In this document: positions 43,851-52,529 of the stretch, piece after piece
Layout: each line of letters begins with the position of its first letter
How positions within the stretch are numbered: the stretch's first letter is position 1
Source of the DNA: Levilactobacillus fuyuanensis
GTDB lineage: Bacteria; Bacillota; Bacilli; Lactobacillales; Lactobacillaceae
DNA length: 64,000 nt
Direction: 5' to 3'
Assembly: GCF_003946395.1 (NCBI RefSeq)
Contig: NZ_RHNZ01000001.1
Span: forward strand, 62,001-126,000
Translations under genes and position numbers: made by a program
The notes under the pieces: model-generated
The model's database searches: none
What the model was told of the DNA's origin: nothing
The model's input: only the letters and a program-made list of their open reading frames with translations

Positions 43851-45872
43851 TTACAACAGATCTAGATAGGCTTGAACGACGTTTTCTGCGGTGAAACCAG
43901 CCATTTCGACGACGGCCGTGCCGTTACCACTAGCCCCAAAGTGTTCCTGGGTCAGAGCAATGCCATCCAGGCCAACGTAGCGGTACCAACTAGCGCCACT
44001 CGCCATTTCAACCGCGACTCTGCGGCGAAGATGCTTGGGAAGCACGCTCTCTTGGTAATCAGCGGATTGCGTACTGAATTTCTCAAAGCTAGGAATTGAA
44101 ACTACGCGAACATCGTGGCCAATTTCAGCCAACCGTTGCTGTGCATCCACAGCCAACTTGACTTCGGAACCCGAGGCCATCAAGATTCCTTCGGCCTCGT
44201 GTTGGGCGTCGGCAACGACGTAGCCCCCACGCTTCACACCGGCGCGAACCTTAGCAGCTGGCTTTGGCAAGGTTGGTAAACCTTGACGGGTCAAGATGAT
44301 AGCTGTTGGATGATCCGTTGCGGAGATGGCTTGCTCCCAAGCCGCCACCGTTTCGTTCCCATCGGCTGGCCGGTAAACCGTCAGGCCTGGAATGGAACGT
44401 AATGCTGCCAACTGCTCAACGGGTTCGTGGGTTGGACCATCTTCCCCAACGGCTAAAGAGTCGTGGGTGAAGACGTAGGTAACGGGTAACTTTTGTAATG
44501 CTGCTAACCGAATTGCTGGCTTCATGTAGTCGGAGAAGACGAAGAACGTCGACCCGTAGACGCGTGTTCCCCCGTGCAAAGCAATCCCGTTCATCGCAGC
44601 GGCTTCGGCAAATTCACGAACCCCAAACCAAAGATTTTTGCCGGTTGGATTGTCTCGACTAAAACGATCCTCATCGACAACGTTGGTCTTGTTCGAACTG
44701 AACAGGTCGGCCGACCCACCCCACAGGTTCGGGCAAGCTGCGCTCAGCCGTTGAAGAATCTCGTGACCACTAGCCCGAGATGCCAGCGCATCCTTCTTGT
44801 AATACGTTGGCAGGCTGGCCGTGTAGTCGGCAGGTAAGCTTTGACTAATGCCTTGGGCAAATTGCGCAGCTAACGTCGGTTCAACCGCCGAGTAGCGAGT
44901 AACCAAGTTGGACCATTCCTGATGACTAGCCCAACCCCGGGATTTCACCGTGCTTTGGAACCGCTCAGTAACAGTTGCTGGCACCGTGAAGGGATCGTTA
45001 TCCCAGTTGTAGAATTCCCGGGTAGCAGCCAAATCTTCTGCATTGAGTGGTGCCCCATGAACCTTATTTGTCCCTTGGTGAGGACTGCCGGCCCCAATGA
45101 CTGTTTTAACTTCGATCAATGTTGGCCCAGACTGATTATCCTTAGCCGTGTTGATGGCAGTATCGATAGCGTCTAAGTCATTGCCATCGGCAACCCGCAG
45201 ATAGTTCCAACCGTAGCTTTCAAACCGGCCAGCCACGTCATCGTGGCAAGCGTTGGAGAGCGGCCCATCCAAGGACACATCGTTTGAATCGTATAAGACG
45301 ATTAATTTATTTAATTTTAACTGACCGGCGAGGCTTGCTGACTCAGCAGCGACCCCTTCCATCAGATCTCCATCCCCACAGATGGCGTAAGTATAGTGAT
45401 CGACCACGTGATATTCGGCACGGTTGTATTCGGCACCCAAGTGCATTTCGGCCATGGCCATCCCCACGGCCATCCCAATTCCTTGTCCCAAGGGACCAGT
45501 CGTGGCATCAACTCCTGGCGTGACCCCATGTTCGGGATGCCCGGGTGTCTTACTGCCCACTTGCCGGAAATTCATCAGGTCGGACTTACTCAGCGCAAAC
45601 CCACTGAGGTACAACAGACTGTAAAGCATTGCTGAACCATGGCCGGCTGATAAGACGAACCGATCGCGGTTGAACCATTGCGGGAAGGATGGGTCAATCC
45701 GTAAGTGCCGGGAGAATAAAACGTAAGCCATTGGCGAAACCCCCAAAGGTAAGCCAGGGTGACCGGAGCGGGCCCGCGAAATCATATCCATACTGAGCAT
45801 CCGAACGGCCGTCACCGCTTGCGTATCAATTTCATCAAAATCTGCTTTTTTTACTGCTTTTTCATTCAACAT
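43851..45872 (-). CDS. tkt: Transketolase
   Basis: A 674-residue thiamine-diphosphate enzyme of the pentose phosphate pathway that moves two-carbon ketol units. ISRARSGHPGLPLG, GHGSAMLYSLLYL, the ThDP motif GDGDLMEG and HDSLAVGEDGPTHEPVEQLA are all present. The start is the ATG at 45872 (MLNEKAVKKADF) after GAGG. It is monocistronic, with a TTGCAT-17-TATAGT promoter. In a heterofermenter it would mainly serve pentose interconversion and precursor supply beside the phosphoketolase route; that context is inference. rbsK lies nearby. Confidence 0.95.
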   Translation of the reverse strand: MLNEKAVKKADFDEIDTQAVTAVRMLSMDMISRARSGHPGLPLGVSPMAYVLFSRHLRIDPSFPQWFNRDRFVLSAGHGSAMLYSLLYLSGFALSKSDLMNFRQVGSKTPGHPEHGVTPGVDATTGPLGQGIGMAVGMAMAEMHLGAEYNRAEYHVVDHYTYAICGDGDLMEGVAAESASLAGQLKLNKLIVLYDSNDVSLDGPLSNACHDDVAGRFESYGWNYLRVADGNDLDAIDTAINTAKDNQSGPTLIEVKTVIGAGSPHQGTNKVHGAPLNAEDLAATREFYNWDNDPFTVPATVTERFQSTVKSRGWASHQEWSNLVTRYSAVEPTLAAQFAQGISQSLPADYTASLPTYYKKDALASRASGHEILQRLSAACPNLWGGSADLFSSNKTNVVDEDRFSRDNPTGKNLWFGVREFAEAAAMNGIALHGGTRVYGSTFFVFSDYMKPAIRLAALQKLPVTYVFTHDSLAVGEDGPTHEPVEQLAALRSIPGLTVYRPADGNETVAAWEQAISATDHPTAIILTRQGLPTLPKPAAKVRAGVKRGGYVVADAQHEAEGILMASGSEVKLAVDAQQRLAEIGHDVRVVSIPSFEKFSTQSADYQESVLPKHLRRRVAVEMASGASWYRYVGLDGIALTQEHFGASGNGTAVVEMAGFTAENVVQAYLDLL

Positions 45873-45987
45873 TTGATAGATAACCTCACTTTTATGTAAC
45901 CGGACCATTCACGGCTACCATTTTTGATTGGCGCATGCATTCGTTGATTTAATCGATATCGTCAACGGCATCTCCTTGACTTTTCTA

Positions 45988-46016
45988 ACTATACCAATTC
46001 AACTAGAATAATGCAA
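45988..46016 (-). promoter_or_regulatory. Promoter of tkt
   Basis: Minus strand TTGCAT, a 17-bp spacer and TATAGT, about 115 bp before the start. The remainder of the gap to rbsK shows only the rbsK terminator. Confidence 0.75.
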
Positions 46017-46119
46017 CCACTCTTTTAAAAGTTATTCTACCGGCGTTTATAATAAGCCGATAGCTGTATTATCAAATATACCGATTTCGTGATGTTGCAA
46101 CCGGTTGTCTAAAATACGC

Positions 46120-46159
46120 AAAAAAAAACAATCTTTTCCGAAAATTTCGAAAAAGATTG
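46120..46159 (-). terminator. rbsK terminator
   Basis: On the minus strand a 13-bp stem (CAATCTTTTTCGA with TCGGAAAAGATTG, one G-U) is followed by T9. Confidence 0.9.
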
Positions 46160-46186
46160 CTAAGTTAGTTAAGTCTTTCAGAAAAC

Positions 46187-47107
46187 TTACTTTTTGCTTG
46201 CAGCGATGATTTCATCGTAGGTTGGGATTGATGGCATTGCCCCCAAGCCTTGAACCGTCAATGAACTAGCGCGTTGAGCGAAGGTTAATGCGGATTCAAT
46301 GTTGCTCAAATCACTCTTCAGTTGTGAGCTCAATGCCCCAATGAAGGTGTCGCCGGCTGCAGTCGTATCAACGGCCTTAACCTTGAACGCTGGCACGAAG
46401 CCAGATTCCTTTTCAGTTGCGTAGTAAGCACCCTTGCTTCCAACGGTGATGATCAGGTTCTTGGCACCCATTGCGCGGAACTTGTCAGCGTTGGCGTCCA
46501 TTGATGCCCGGTCAGTCACTTCGATACCAGTCAAAACGGCACTTTCGGTTTCGTTAGGTACGACCAGGTCAGTCACCTTCAAGATAGCTGGATCAATCTT
46601 AGCGGCTGGCGCTGGGTTCAAGATCGTCGTTACACCGTGTTGCTTAGCAACCGTGAAGGCAGCCAAGGTTGCAGCTTGGGGCGTTTCAAATTGGGCGATC
46701 AGGAAGTCAGCCTTGGCAATGTCGTCTTCGACAGCTAAGACTTCGGCATCCTTAATCTGTTGGTTAGAACCACCGTAAACTAAGATACTGTTTTGGCCTT
46801 CTTCATCCAAAAGAATGAAAGCAGAACCGGTACCAACCGTCTTGTCGGTTACAATAGCACTCGTATCGATCTTGTCTTCTTGCAAGGATTCTACCATGAA
46901 GCGGCCGGCATCGTCATTACCGACTTTACCAATGAACCGTGTTTCGGCACCAGCACGGGCTGCGGCAACGGCTTGGTTCGCACCCTTCCCACCAGCGGCA
47001 CTACTCTTGTTTTCAGTTGACAGGGTTTCACCTGGTAACGGCATACGGGGAACCCGTAAGGTTGTATCCACGTTGAGACTTCCCAAAACAGTAACTTTGT
47101 TTGCCAT
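46187..47107 (-). CDS. rbsK: Ribokinase
   Basis: A 306-residue PfkB-family sugar kinase that makes ribose-5-phosphate. The ribose-binding GGKGANQAVAAARAG begins at 39. The anion-hole/catalytic motif DTTAAGDTFIGAL has catalytic Asp253. Length and motifs fit RbsK rather than other PfkB kinases. No rbsD or rbsU/ABC transporter gene is adjacent. The start ATG is at 47107. A perfect 16-bp palindrome 34 bp upstream, with a LacI-type regulator gene further upstream on the same strand, points to local control. Confidence 0.92.
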   Translation of the reverse strand: MANKVTVLGSLNVDTTLRVPRMPLPGETLSTENKSSAAGGKGANQAVAAARAGAETRFIGKVGNDDAGRFMVESLQEDKIDTSAIVTDKTVGTGSAFILLDEEGQNSILVYGGSNQQIKDAEVLAVEDDIAKADFLIAQFETPQAATLAAFTVAKQHGVTTILNPAPAAKIDPAILKVTDLVVPNETESAVLTGIEVTDRASMDANADKFRAMGAKNLIITVGSKGAYYATEKESGFVPAFKVKAVDTTAAGDTFIGALSSQLKSDLSNIESALTFAQRASSLTVQGLGAMPSIPTYDEIIAASKK

Positions 47108-47140
47108 AATAAACTTCCACTCCTTAACCATTTTTCCGTT

Positions 47141-47156
47141 CGTAAAACGTTTTACG
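47141..47156. promoter_or_regulatory. LacI-family operator before rbsK
   Basis: CGTAAAACGTTTTACG is a perfect 16-bp palindrome with a central CG, the form bound by LacI/RbsR/CcpA-type regulators. It lies between rbsK and the adjacent regulator gene. Confidence 0.7.
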
Positions 47157-47270
47157 TATTACCGATACACCCGGTAACCCGCTTCAGATTACTACTAGCG
47201 TATCATGATTCGAAAAGGCTTACAAGTAAAACTTGAAATTTTTTTCAGTTATTTTTTTATATTTGATGGG

Positions 47271-48281
47271 TTATTTACTGACTGGCCCCGTGCTCTCCCG
47301 TTCTTTCAGCTCAACGGGCAGTTCCACCGTCTGTGGGTCCAATTGCCGTTTCTGAATCCGGTTAATCAGTAACGTGGTGGCTTGTTCACCCATTGTCACG
47401 ACGGGTTGATGAACCGTTGTCAGCTTAGGAACCACATAGTCATCGAGGTCGATGTCATCGTAACCCAAGACTGAGATGTCTTCTGGCACGCGGATTCCCT
47501 GTTCGTGGAGTCCCCGAATCAATCCTAAAGCCATTTCATCGTTGACCGCGAATACCGCGGTTGGGGCCTGCTTGACCACAGCTGCGGTCGCCTGGTAACC
47601 ACCGAGCTTGGTCATTGGCGAAATGATTGTATTCTCGACTTCCAGCGCCACACCGGCTGCCGCCAGGGTGTGCTTAAACCCATCCAGACGTACAATCAAG
47701 TTGTCCGTTGGATCTTCTGGCATCACGACAGCAATCTTCTTGTGTCCCAATGCCAGCAAATGTTCGGCCGCAATTTGACCGCCACGCTGGTCGTTGATCC
47801 GCACGCTATCGAGACTTGGACCCCCATTTTGGTCGATCAACAAATAGGGAATCCCATTTTTCTTCAAAATATTATCAATGGCATCAACGGTGATTGAAGA
47901 ACTGGCGATAATCAGGCCATCGACGGCCCGCTTGATCAGCTCCTGTAGATAGTAGCCTTCCAGGTCTTCATCGTAGTTTGCGCCAAAAATCAGTGGAATA
48001 AAGTGCCGCTCGCGACTCGTCGACTGAACCCCCTTAATGAACATGCTGAAGAAGGGATTCCCTAGGTTGGGCACGATGACCCCGATCGTTTGCGCAGAAC
48101 GCATAATTAGATTACGTGCGTTAAAGTCTGGCACGTATCCCATCTCTTCTTGGAGCTGGTGTACGCGCGTTCGCGTGTCAATGCTAAAGCGCTCGCCCTT
48201 CCCATTTAAAATCTGCGAAACCGTGGTCACCGAAACGCCGGCGGCCTCTGCCAGGTCTCGAATCGTTACTTTCCGTGTCAT
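47271..48281 (-). CDS. LacI-family transcriptional regulator, probably RbsR
   Basis: A 336-residue repressor. The N-terminal helix-turn-helix and hinge (VTIRDLAEAAGVSVTTVSQILNGKG at 4-28) are followed by a periplasmic-binding-protein-like sugar-sensing domain. The start is the ATG at 48281, with GGAGG 5 nt upstream. Adjacent rbsK and the palindrome in front of it suggest it is the ribose regulator; that is inference. A TATAAT box on the minus strand (48356-48361) is a candidate promoter element without a matching -35. Confidence 0.85.
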   Translation of the reverse strand: MTRKVTIRDLAEAAGVSVTTVSQILNGKGERFSIDTRTRVHQLQEEMGYVPDFNARNLIMRSAQTIGVIVPNLGNPFFSMFIKGVQSTSRERHFIPLIFGANYDEDLEGYYLQELIKRAVDGLIIASSSITVDAIDNILKKNGIPYLLIDQNGGPSLDSVRINDQRGGQIAAEHLLALGHKKIAVVMPEDPTDNLIVRLDGFKHTLAAAGVALEVENTIISPMTKLGGYQATAAVVKQAPTAVFAVNDEMALGLIRGLHEQGIRVPEDISVLGYDDIDLDDYVVPKLTTVHQPVVTMGEQATTLLINRIQKRQLDPQTVELPVELKERESTGPVSK

Positions 48282-48546
48282 AGCATCCTCCACACCAATC
48301 TGTCTAATTCTCTATTGTCCTAAGTATCGGCAATCGCCGCACTTGTTCTATAACGATTATACCCTATCCCGTAGCCCATTTGCTGAACAATTTTTCTTAT
48401 TTTACAGAATAGCATTCGTTATTATCAAATTTATAGCCAACTTCCACTAGTTGTTCACACAATTGCCCGGTGACTTAACTAACTGACTACTTACTATAGG
48501 CCCCGCGTTTTTTCCAGAAGTTCAGTTTCCACCGCTTAGCCGGTGT
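48282..48546. other. Intergenic region upstream of the LacI-type regulator
   Basis: It contains the TATAAT box at 48356-48361 (minus) and, near 48530-48546, a CACCG/CGGTG hairpin next to the aldo/keto reductase terminator. No gene is seen. Confidence 0.4.
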
Positions 48547-48595
48547 AAAATAAAAGACTGGGCCGTAAGCTAATCCTTGCGTCGTCAGTCTTTTA
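48547..48595 (-). terminator. Terminator of the aldo/keto reductase gene
   Basis: On the minus strand an 11-bp stem ATAAAAGACTG/CAGTCTTTTAT with a long partly paired loop and a T-rich tail. Confidence 0.75.
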
Positions 48596-48601
48596 TCAGT
48601 C

Positions 48602-49591
48602 CTAAGCCTTTAAAATCTTGTCGATAGCTTGTAATTCTTCATCGTCAAATTCTAAGTTTTGAACTGCTTTTACATTTTCATATAAATGTTCAGGTTTGGA
48701 AGCACCGGTGATGACACTGGTGATAACCGGATTGTGGAGCAACCAAGCGAGGGCCATGTGGGACAACTTTTGCCCCCGGCTGTGTGCAATCTTGTTCAGT
48801 GCTTGCAACTTGCCAAGCATCTTGTCGCGGCCTTGTTCCAAAATGTATTCGCTAGACCAGTGAATATCAACGTCTTCTGGAATACCGTCCAAGTACTTGT
48901 CCGTCAACAGGCCTTCACACAGTGGCCCATAGGCGATGGCCCCGGCGTTGTTCTTCTGGAGCATATCGAAGAGACCATCATCATTGGCGCTTTGATTCAA
49001 CATGTTGTAAGAGACTTGGTCCACGACAAATGGCGTGTGCAGGTCCTTAAAGATCTTGATCATCGCTTCGGCTTGTGGTGCCGTGTAGTTAGAGATCCCA
49101 ACGTACAACGTCTTACCCTGCCGAACCATGTCATCCAAGGCAACGGCCGTTTCTTCTGGTGACGTTTCGGCGTCGTAACGGTGGCTATAGAAGATATCCA
49201 CGTAGTCCAACCCCATGCACTTCAGGGAACGGTCCAACGAAGCCATCAAAGCTTTACGAGAACTCATTTGGCCGTAAGGTCCTGGCCACATGTGGAAACC
49301 GGCCTTACTACTGATAACCAATTCATCCCGGTAAGGTTTTAATTCGCGTTCCAAAACTTCACCAAAAAGACGTTCTGCTTCGTAGGAACCCGGACCGTAA
49401 TTGGCGGCCAAGTCAAAGCTAAAGATCCCTGCGTCAAACGCCTTTAAGATAATGTCACGGGTATCGCCGTAATTGGCGCTTTCCCCGTACTTGTGCCACA
49501 TTCCGAAAGAGATTGCTGGTAATTGAAAGCCAGTATTTCCGGCACGCCGCACTGGAATTTTTTCATAACGATGTTCATCTGCTAAATACAT
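48602..49591 (-). CDS. Aldo/keto reductase, YghZ/glyceraldehyde-3-phosphate reductase type
   Basis: A 329-residue NADPH-dependent TIM-barrel reductase. The catalytic tetrad is visible: Asp60 and Tyr65 in FDLAANYGPG, Lys96 in ISSKAGFH and His137 in YSHRYD. The N-terminal YEKIPVRRAGNTGFQLPAISFG and MWPGPYG match the YghZ/Gpr subfamily, which reduces L-glyceraldehyde-3-phosphate and methylglyoxal; substrate here is not proven. The start is the ATG at 49591. A near-consensus promoter (TTGACT-18-TATACT) lies just after murQ. Confidence 0.9.
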   Translation of the reverse strand: MYLADEHRYEKIPVRRAGNTGFQLPAISFGMWHKYGESANYGDTRDIILKAFDAGIFSFDLAANYGPGSYEAERLFGEVLERELKPYRDELVISSKAGFHMWPGPYGQMSSRKALMASLDRSLKCMGLDYVDIFYSHRYDAETSPEETAVALDDMVRQGKTLYVGISNYTAPQAEAMIKIFKDLHTPFVVDQVSYNMLNQSANDDGLFDMLQKNNAGAIAYGPLCEGLLTDKYLDGIPEDVDIHWSSEYILEQGRDKMLGKLQALNKIAHSRGQKLSHMALAWLLHNPVITSVITGASKPEHLYENVKAVQNLEFDDEELQAIDKILKA

Positions 49592-49624
49592 TTGCCACAT
49601 TCCTTCCCTTTATGCCTACCTACG

Positions 49625-49654
49625 AGTATAAAGGAATTGGTGTGGACCAGTCAA
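49625..49654 (-). promoter_or_regulatory. Promoter of the aldo/keto reductase gene
   Basis: Minus strand TTGACT, an 18-bp spacer and TATACT, immediately after the murQ stop codon. Confidence 0.8.
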
Positions 49655-49662
49655 GTTTTACG

Positions 49663-50577
49663 TTAAATCTGATGCACGTCATCGCTGAGTTTGACCGCTT
49701 GTGAAACGTGGCCACCAGTGGCGTCAAGTAACTTCTTGGCTTCGGCAATGGTCCCCTTTGTTTCAATCAAGACAATGGCCAATGGGACGTTGTTACCGGC
49801 CCGGTCGAGCGCCCGTTCCGCCGCTAGAGTCGACGTCTGAGTTGCTTCCGCGATAATCTTCTTGGCCCGTTCAAAGGTCTTGCCGTTGGTTGGCACCACG
49901 TTGATCATCAAGTTCTGATAAACCTTCCCTGACTTTACCATGATTCCAGTAGAAAGCATATTGAGCACCATTTTCTCGGCGGTCCCGGCTTTCAAGAGCG
50001 TGGCCCCCGTGATCACTTCAGGACCCACGACCGGCGTGATTGGATAGTCGGCAAGTTGAGCTAGCGGGCTCTCTTCAATACATGAGAAACCAATCCCGGT
50101 AGCGCCGTGCTCCTGAGCAAATTTCAAAGCCGCAACGGTGTATGGCGTCTGACCGGAGGCAGCACTGGCCACAACCACATCATTCTCCGTCAATTGGACG
50201 GCGGCGAGATCATCTTGGGCGAGCTCTGGCGAATCTTCAACGGAAGGCAGCGTATGGGTCAACGCTTGATTGCCCCCTGCGATCAGACCAAACGTCTGTT
50301 GTTCGGTCAGGCCGTAAGTCGGTTGGAGTTCGGTCGCATCAATGACCCCCAACCGGCCAGAAGTCCCGGCGCCCACGTAGATCAGACGCCCACCCTGGTC
50401 GAACTTCGGATACGCCGCATCAATCGCCGCAGCAATCTCTGGCAATTGCTTTTGCACGGCCCGGGCAACTCGGTGGTCCTCGCGATTAATCGTGCCGACC
50501 ATTTCCAACGTTGATTCACGGTCGATGTGTGTCGAGCGGTGGTTTCTCTGTTCTGTAAGTAAGTCATCAAATTGCAT
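49663..50577 (-). CDS. murQ: N-acetylmuramic acid 6-phosphate etherase
   Basis: A 304-residue SIS-domain lyase that splits MurNAc-6-phosphate into GlcNAc-6-phosphate and lactate in wall recycling. The signature YVGAGTSGRLGVIDATEL (67-84) carries the catalytic Glu83, and the later ASGQTPYTVAAL and GNKAEKM-like TAEKMVLNMLSTG segments fit. The start at 50577 follows GGAGG with 8 nt. No murP PTS, murK or RpiR-type regulator is adjacent, so substrate uptake must be encoded elsewhere. A promoter and an inverted repeat lie upstream. Confidence 0.95.
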   Translation of the reverse strand: MQFDDLLTEQRNHRSTHIDRESTLEMVGTINREDHRVARAVQKQLPEIAAAIDAAYPKFDQGGRLIYVGAGTSGRLGVIDATELQPTYGLTEQQTFGLIAGGNQALTHTLPSVEDSPELAQDDLAAVQLTENDVVVASAASGQTPYTVAALKFAQEHGATGIGFSCIEESPLAQLADYPITPVVGPEVITGATLLKAGTAEKMVLNMLSTGIMVKSGKVYQNLMINVVPTNGKTFERAKKIIAEATQTSTLAAERALDRAGNNVPLAIVLIETKGTIAEAKKLLDATGGHVSQAVKLSDDVHQI

Positions 50578-50610
50578 GGTGTTGACCTCCAACTTTCATT
50601 AGACTTGTCA

Positions 50611-50670
50611 AAATTATGTATTCGCTTTCATAGTTACTACTCTAGGTATAACATGTTTCATACATAATTT
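50611..50670. promoter_or_regulatory. Inverted repeat spanning the murQ promoter
   Basis: AAATTATGTAT (50611-50621) and ATACATAATTT (50660-50670) form a perfect 11-bp inverted repeat. It brackets the -10 box and transcription start and touches the -35 box, so a repressor-bound loop or an RNA hairpin is possible. Confidence 0.45.
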
Positions 50671-50673
50671 CAA
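50645..50673 (-). promoter_or_regulatory. Promoter of murQ
   Basis: Minus strand TTGAAA, a 17-bp spacer and TATACC, 68 bp before the start. Confidence 0.65.
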
Positions 50674-50909
50674 TTGTGAATATCAGGCCAGTAATATTCA
50701 CGCTAACTTCCAGCGCTTACAAAATGAACCTTTTTAGTCTGATGCGCTGAATATCAATGAGCCTTTTCTCCCTGCTAATTTCAGACTTTCGTTTGCTAAA
50801 ACAGTTGTGCACCTGCACCATGACGTACTTAAAACGAATTTCCAAATTATTTTAAAAAAAGTGAGACCAGATTCCGTAAATTTACATTAGTAATAGTATA
50901 GGGACCATT
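50674..50909. other. Intergenic region between murQ promoter and antitoxin remnant
   Basis: No gene is visible. A partial cre-like core TGTAAGCGCT (minus, near 50713-50722) is the only recognisable signal. The part nearest the antitoxin remnant is AT-rich. Confidence 0.35.
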
Positions 50910-51214
50910 TTAGAACTCATCATTCTGATCCAAATACGCCATCATGGCTGCAACATCAGTAAATACCGGCGAATTGTCCGGAATCAGGCCCAACTCTTTG
51001 GCTTCCCCTGCTACCATTGCCCTTCTAGTCACTACATTAGGTTCATCCTCATCAGGCACTAAAACGGCAAATGGTATTCGGTCCTGGATTACAAGTTGTT
51101 TTACTGCTAGAACAAAATACTCATCCAAAGTCAATCCAACAGCCTGTACTGAACAGTCACGGTTTGCTGCAATTGCTCATCCAATGCAATCGTAACGGGT
51201 GTTGTGCACATCAT
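50910..51214 (-). pseudogene. Frameshifted RelB/DinJ-type antitoxin gene
   Basis: A start with a good GGAAGGA site (ATG ATG at 51214) opens MCTTPVTIALDEQLQQTVT, which looks like the N-terminus of a RelB/DinJ antitoxin, but this frame ends after about 27 codons. The continuation, VGLTLDEYFVLAVKQLVIQDRIPFAV (from about 51145), is the expected next part but lies in another frame, displaced by a single-nucleotide-type indel. The intact remainder is 74 codons. No relE/yafQ toxin gene is adjacent. The natural reading is an inactivated solitary antitoxin; a sequencing error is the alternative. Confidence 0.7.
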
Positions 51215-51269
51215 AATCGCTTCCTTCCGGCCTCACTATACCACGTGAGACTATCAAAACCGCCAACTA

Positions 51270-51839
51270 CTACTCTGACTTCAATCGCGTCCGAATCCGA
51301 CTCAACGATACCGGTGTAATTCCCAAATACGATGCGACGAGCCGTAAGGGCACCCGGTCCAAGATCTCCGGATCATCGTCAGCCAGCTGGCGATAACGTT
51401 CGACCGGAGAATCCTGAAGCTGATTGAAAAAAATATTACGGTAAGCAATGAACCGCTCACAGATGAACCGGGTGATGGCCGGCTCAATTGACGGATACTG
51501 CTGCTGAATCCGTGTGAAATCACGTTTACTGAGCATCAGGACGTCCGTATCTTCGAAACTTTCAATCGAAAATCCACTGGGTTGGTCCAAATAAAAGCTT
51601 TCAAATGAAGAAACAATCTGATTTTCAAAGAAGAACTGCAGGGTAATATCACGTCCCGCACTGCTGTGCCACAGACGCAACGCCCCGCTGGTCACGATGA
51701 AAAGGTCAGTGGCCACATCCCCCTCCAAGAGGAGCGTGTTCCCTGCCGCCACGTGTTTACGGACAAATAAGGACTGGAGTTCTGGCCAGTGTTCCCCAAT
51801 TTCCGGAAATTTTTGTGCTAAATAAGCTGGTACTTGCAT
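51270..51839 (-). CDS. Crp/Fnr family transcriptional regulator
   Basis: A 189-residue regulator. The N-terminal cyclic-nucleotide-binding-like barrel covers about 15-125 (GNTLLLEGDVATDLFIVTSGALRLWH). The C-terminal helix-turn-helix is VPLRLVASYLGITPVSLSRIRTRLK (about 162-186). It lacks the Fnr iron-sulfur cysteines and is shorter than Crp, so its effector is unknown. It is divergent from an NAD(P)H oxidoreductase gene, with a perfect palindrome between them, suggesting it controls that gene and itself. Confidence 0.88.
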   Translation of the reverse strand: MQVPAYLAQKFPEIGEHWPELQSLFVRKHVAAGNTLLLEGDVATDLFIVTSGALRLWHSSAGRDITLQFFFENQIVSSFESFYLDQPSGFSIESFEDTDVLMLSKRDFTRIQQQYPSIEPAITRFICERFIAYRNIFFNQLQDSPVERYRQLADDDPEILDRVPLRLVASYLGITPVSLSRIRTRLKSE

Positions 51840-51863
51840 GTAATGACCTCCTTAGCGGCGCAA

Positions 51864-51879
51864 ATTAACATATGTTAAT
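51864..51879. promoter_or_regulatory. Palindromic operator between the Crp-like gene and the oxidoreductase
   Basis: ATTAACATATGTTAAT is a perfect 16-bp palindrome flanked by GCGGC and GCCGC (51854-51884 region). It lies 25 bp before the regulator start and next to the oxidoreductase promoter (TATACT at 51901-51906). Confidence 0.65.
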
Positions 51880-51938
51880 GCCGCAAGCTTCACTTCCCTT
51901 TATACTCTCATTATTAACTAAAAACGAGGTCTTTATTT

Positions 51939-52529
51939 ATGAAAACTGTAATTATCTTTGATCACCCCTACACGGCAACTGCCGGTCACAACGTTCCGCA
52001 TCACCGTTCCTTTCTCGCAGCCTTGCTACAATCTGTGATGACCCGGCTGAAAGCCGAAAATAACGAAGTCGATCTGATTGATCTGCATGCGGATGGTTTC
52101 AATCCAGTCATGTCCGCGGCTGACTTATCCAACTGGCGCCGTGGGCAATCGACCGACCCCCAAGTGGCCGACTATCAGCAACGTTTGCTGGACGCCGACC
52201 GGATCATCTTTATGTTTCCCGTCTGGTGGGAAGTCATGCCGGCCATGACCAAGGGCTTCCTGGACAAGGTCTACGCTAAAGGACAGCTCTACCAAGCCGA
52301 TTCCATGAAAACCAAACTGACCAAGCAACCGAAGATTGACATCATCACCACGATGAGTACCCCTAACCTGGCTTACCGACTGTTGTTTGGCGCCCCATTG
52401 GCCAAACTGCTTTTCCGGGGAACCTTCCTGAAAACGCGGTTATGGCACTTTAAGTGGCACAACTTCGCACAGGTCGAGAAGAAGAGTTTGGCCCAACGTG
52501 AGGCCATTCTGCGAGACTTTAAATTATAA
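51939..52529 (+). CDS. Flavodoxin-fold NAD(P)H oxidoreductase
   Basis: A 196-residue protein of the KefF/MdaB/NQO family. VIIFDHPYTATAGHNVPHHRSFL at the start is the FMN/FAD phosphate-binding region. RIIFMFPVWWEVMPAMTKGFLDKVY (about 87-111) is the hallmark of these NAD(P)H:quinone reductases, as is the late FRGTFLKTRLWHFKWH. It probably reduces quinones or electrophiles by two electrons. It has its own promoter and is divergent from the Crp-like regulator. The next feature, the repeat element, begins at its stop codon. Confidence 0.88.
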   Translation: MKTVIIFDHPYTATAGHNVPHHRSFLAALLQSVMTRLKAENNEVDLIDLHADGFNPVMSAADLSNWRRGQSTDPQVADYQQRLLDADRIIFMFPVWWEVMPAMTKGFLDKVYAKGQLYQADSMKTKLTKQPKIDIITTMSTPNLAYRLLFGAPLAKLLFRGTFLKTRLWHFKWHNFAQVEKKSLAQREAILRDFKL

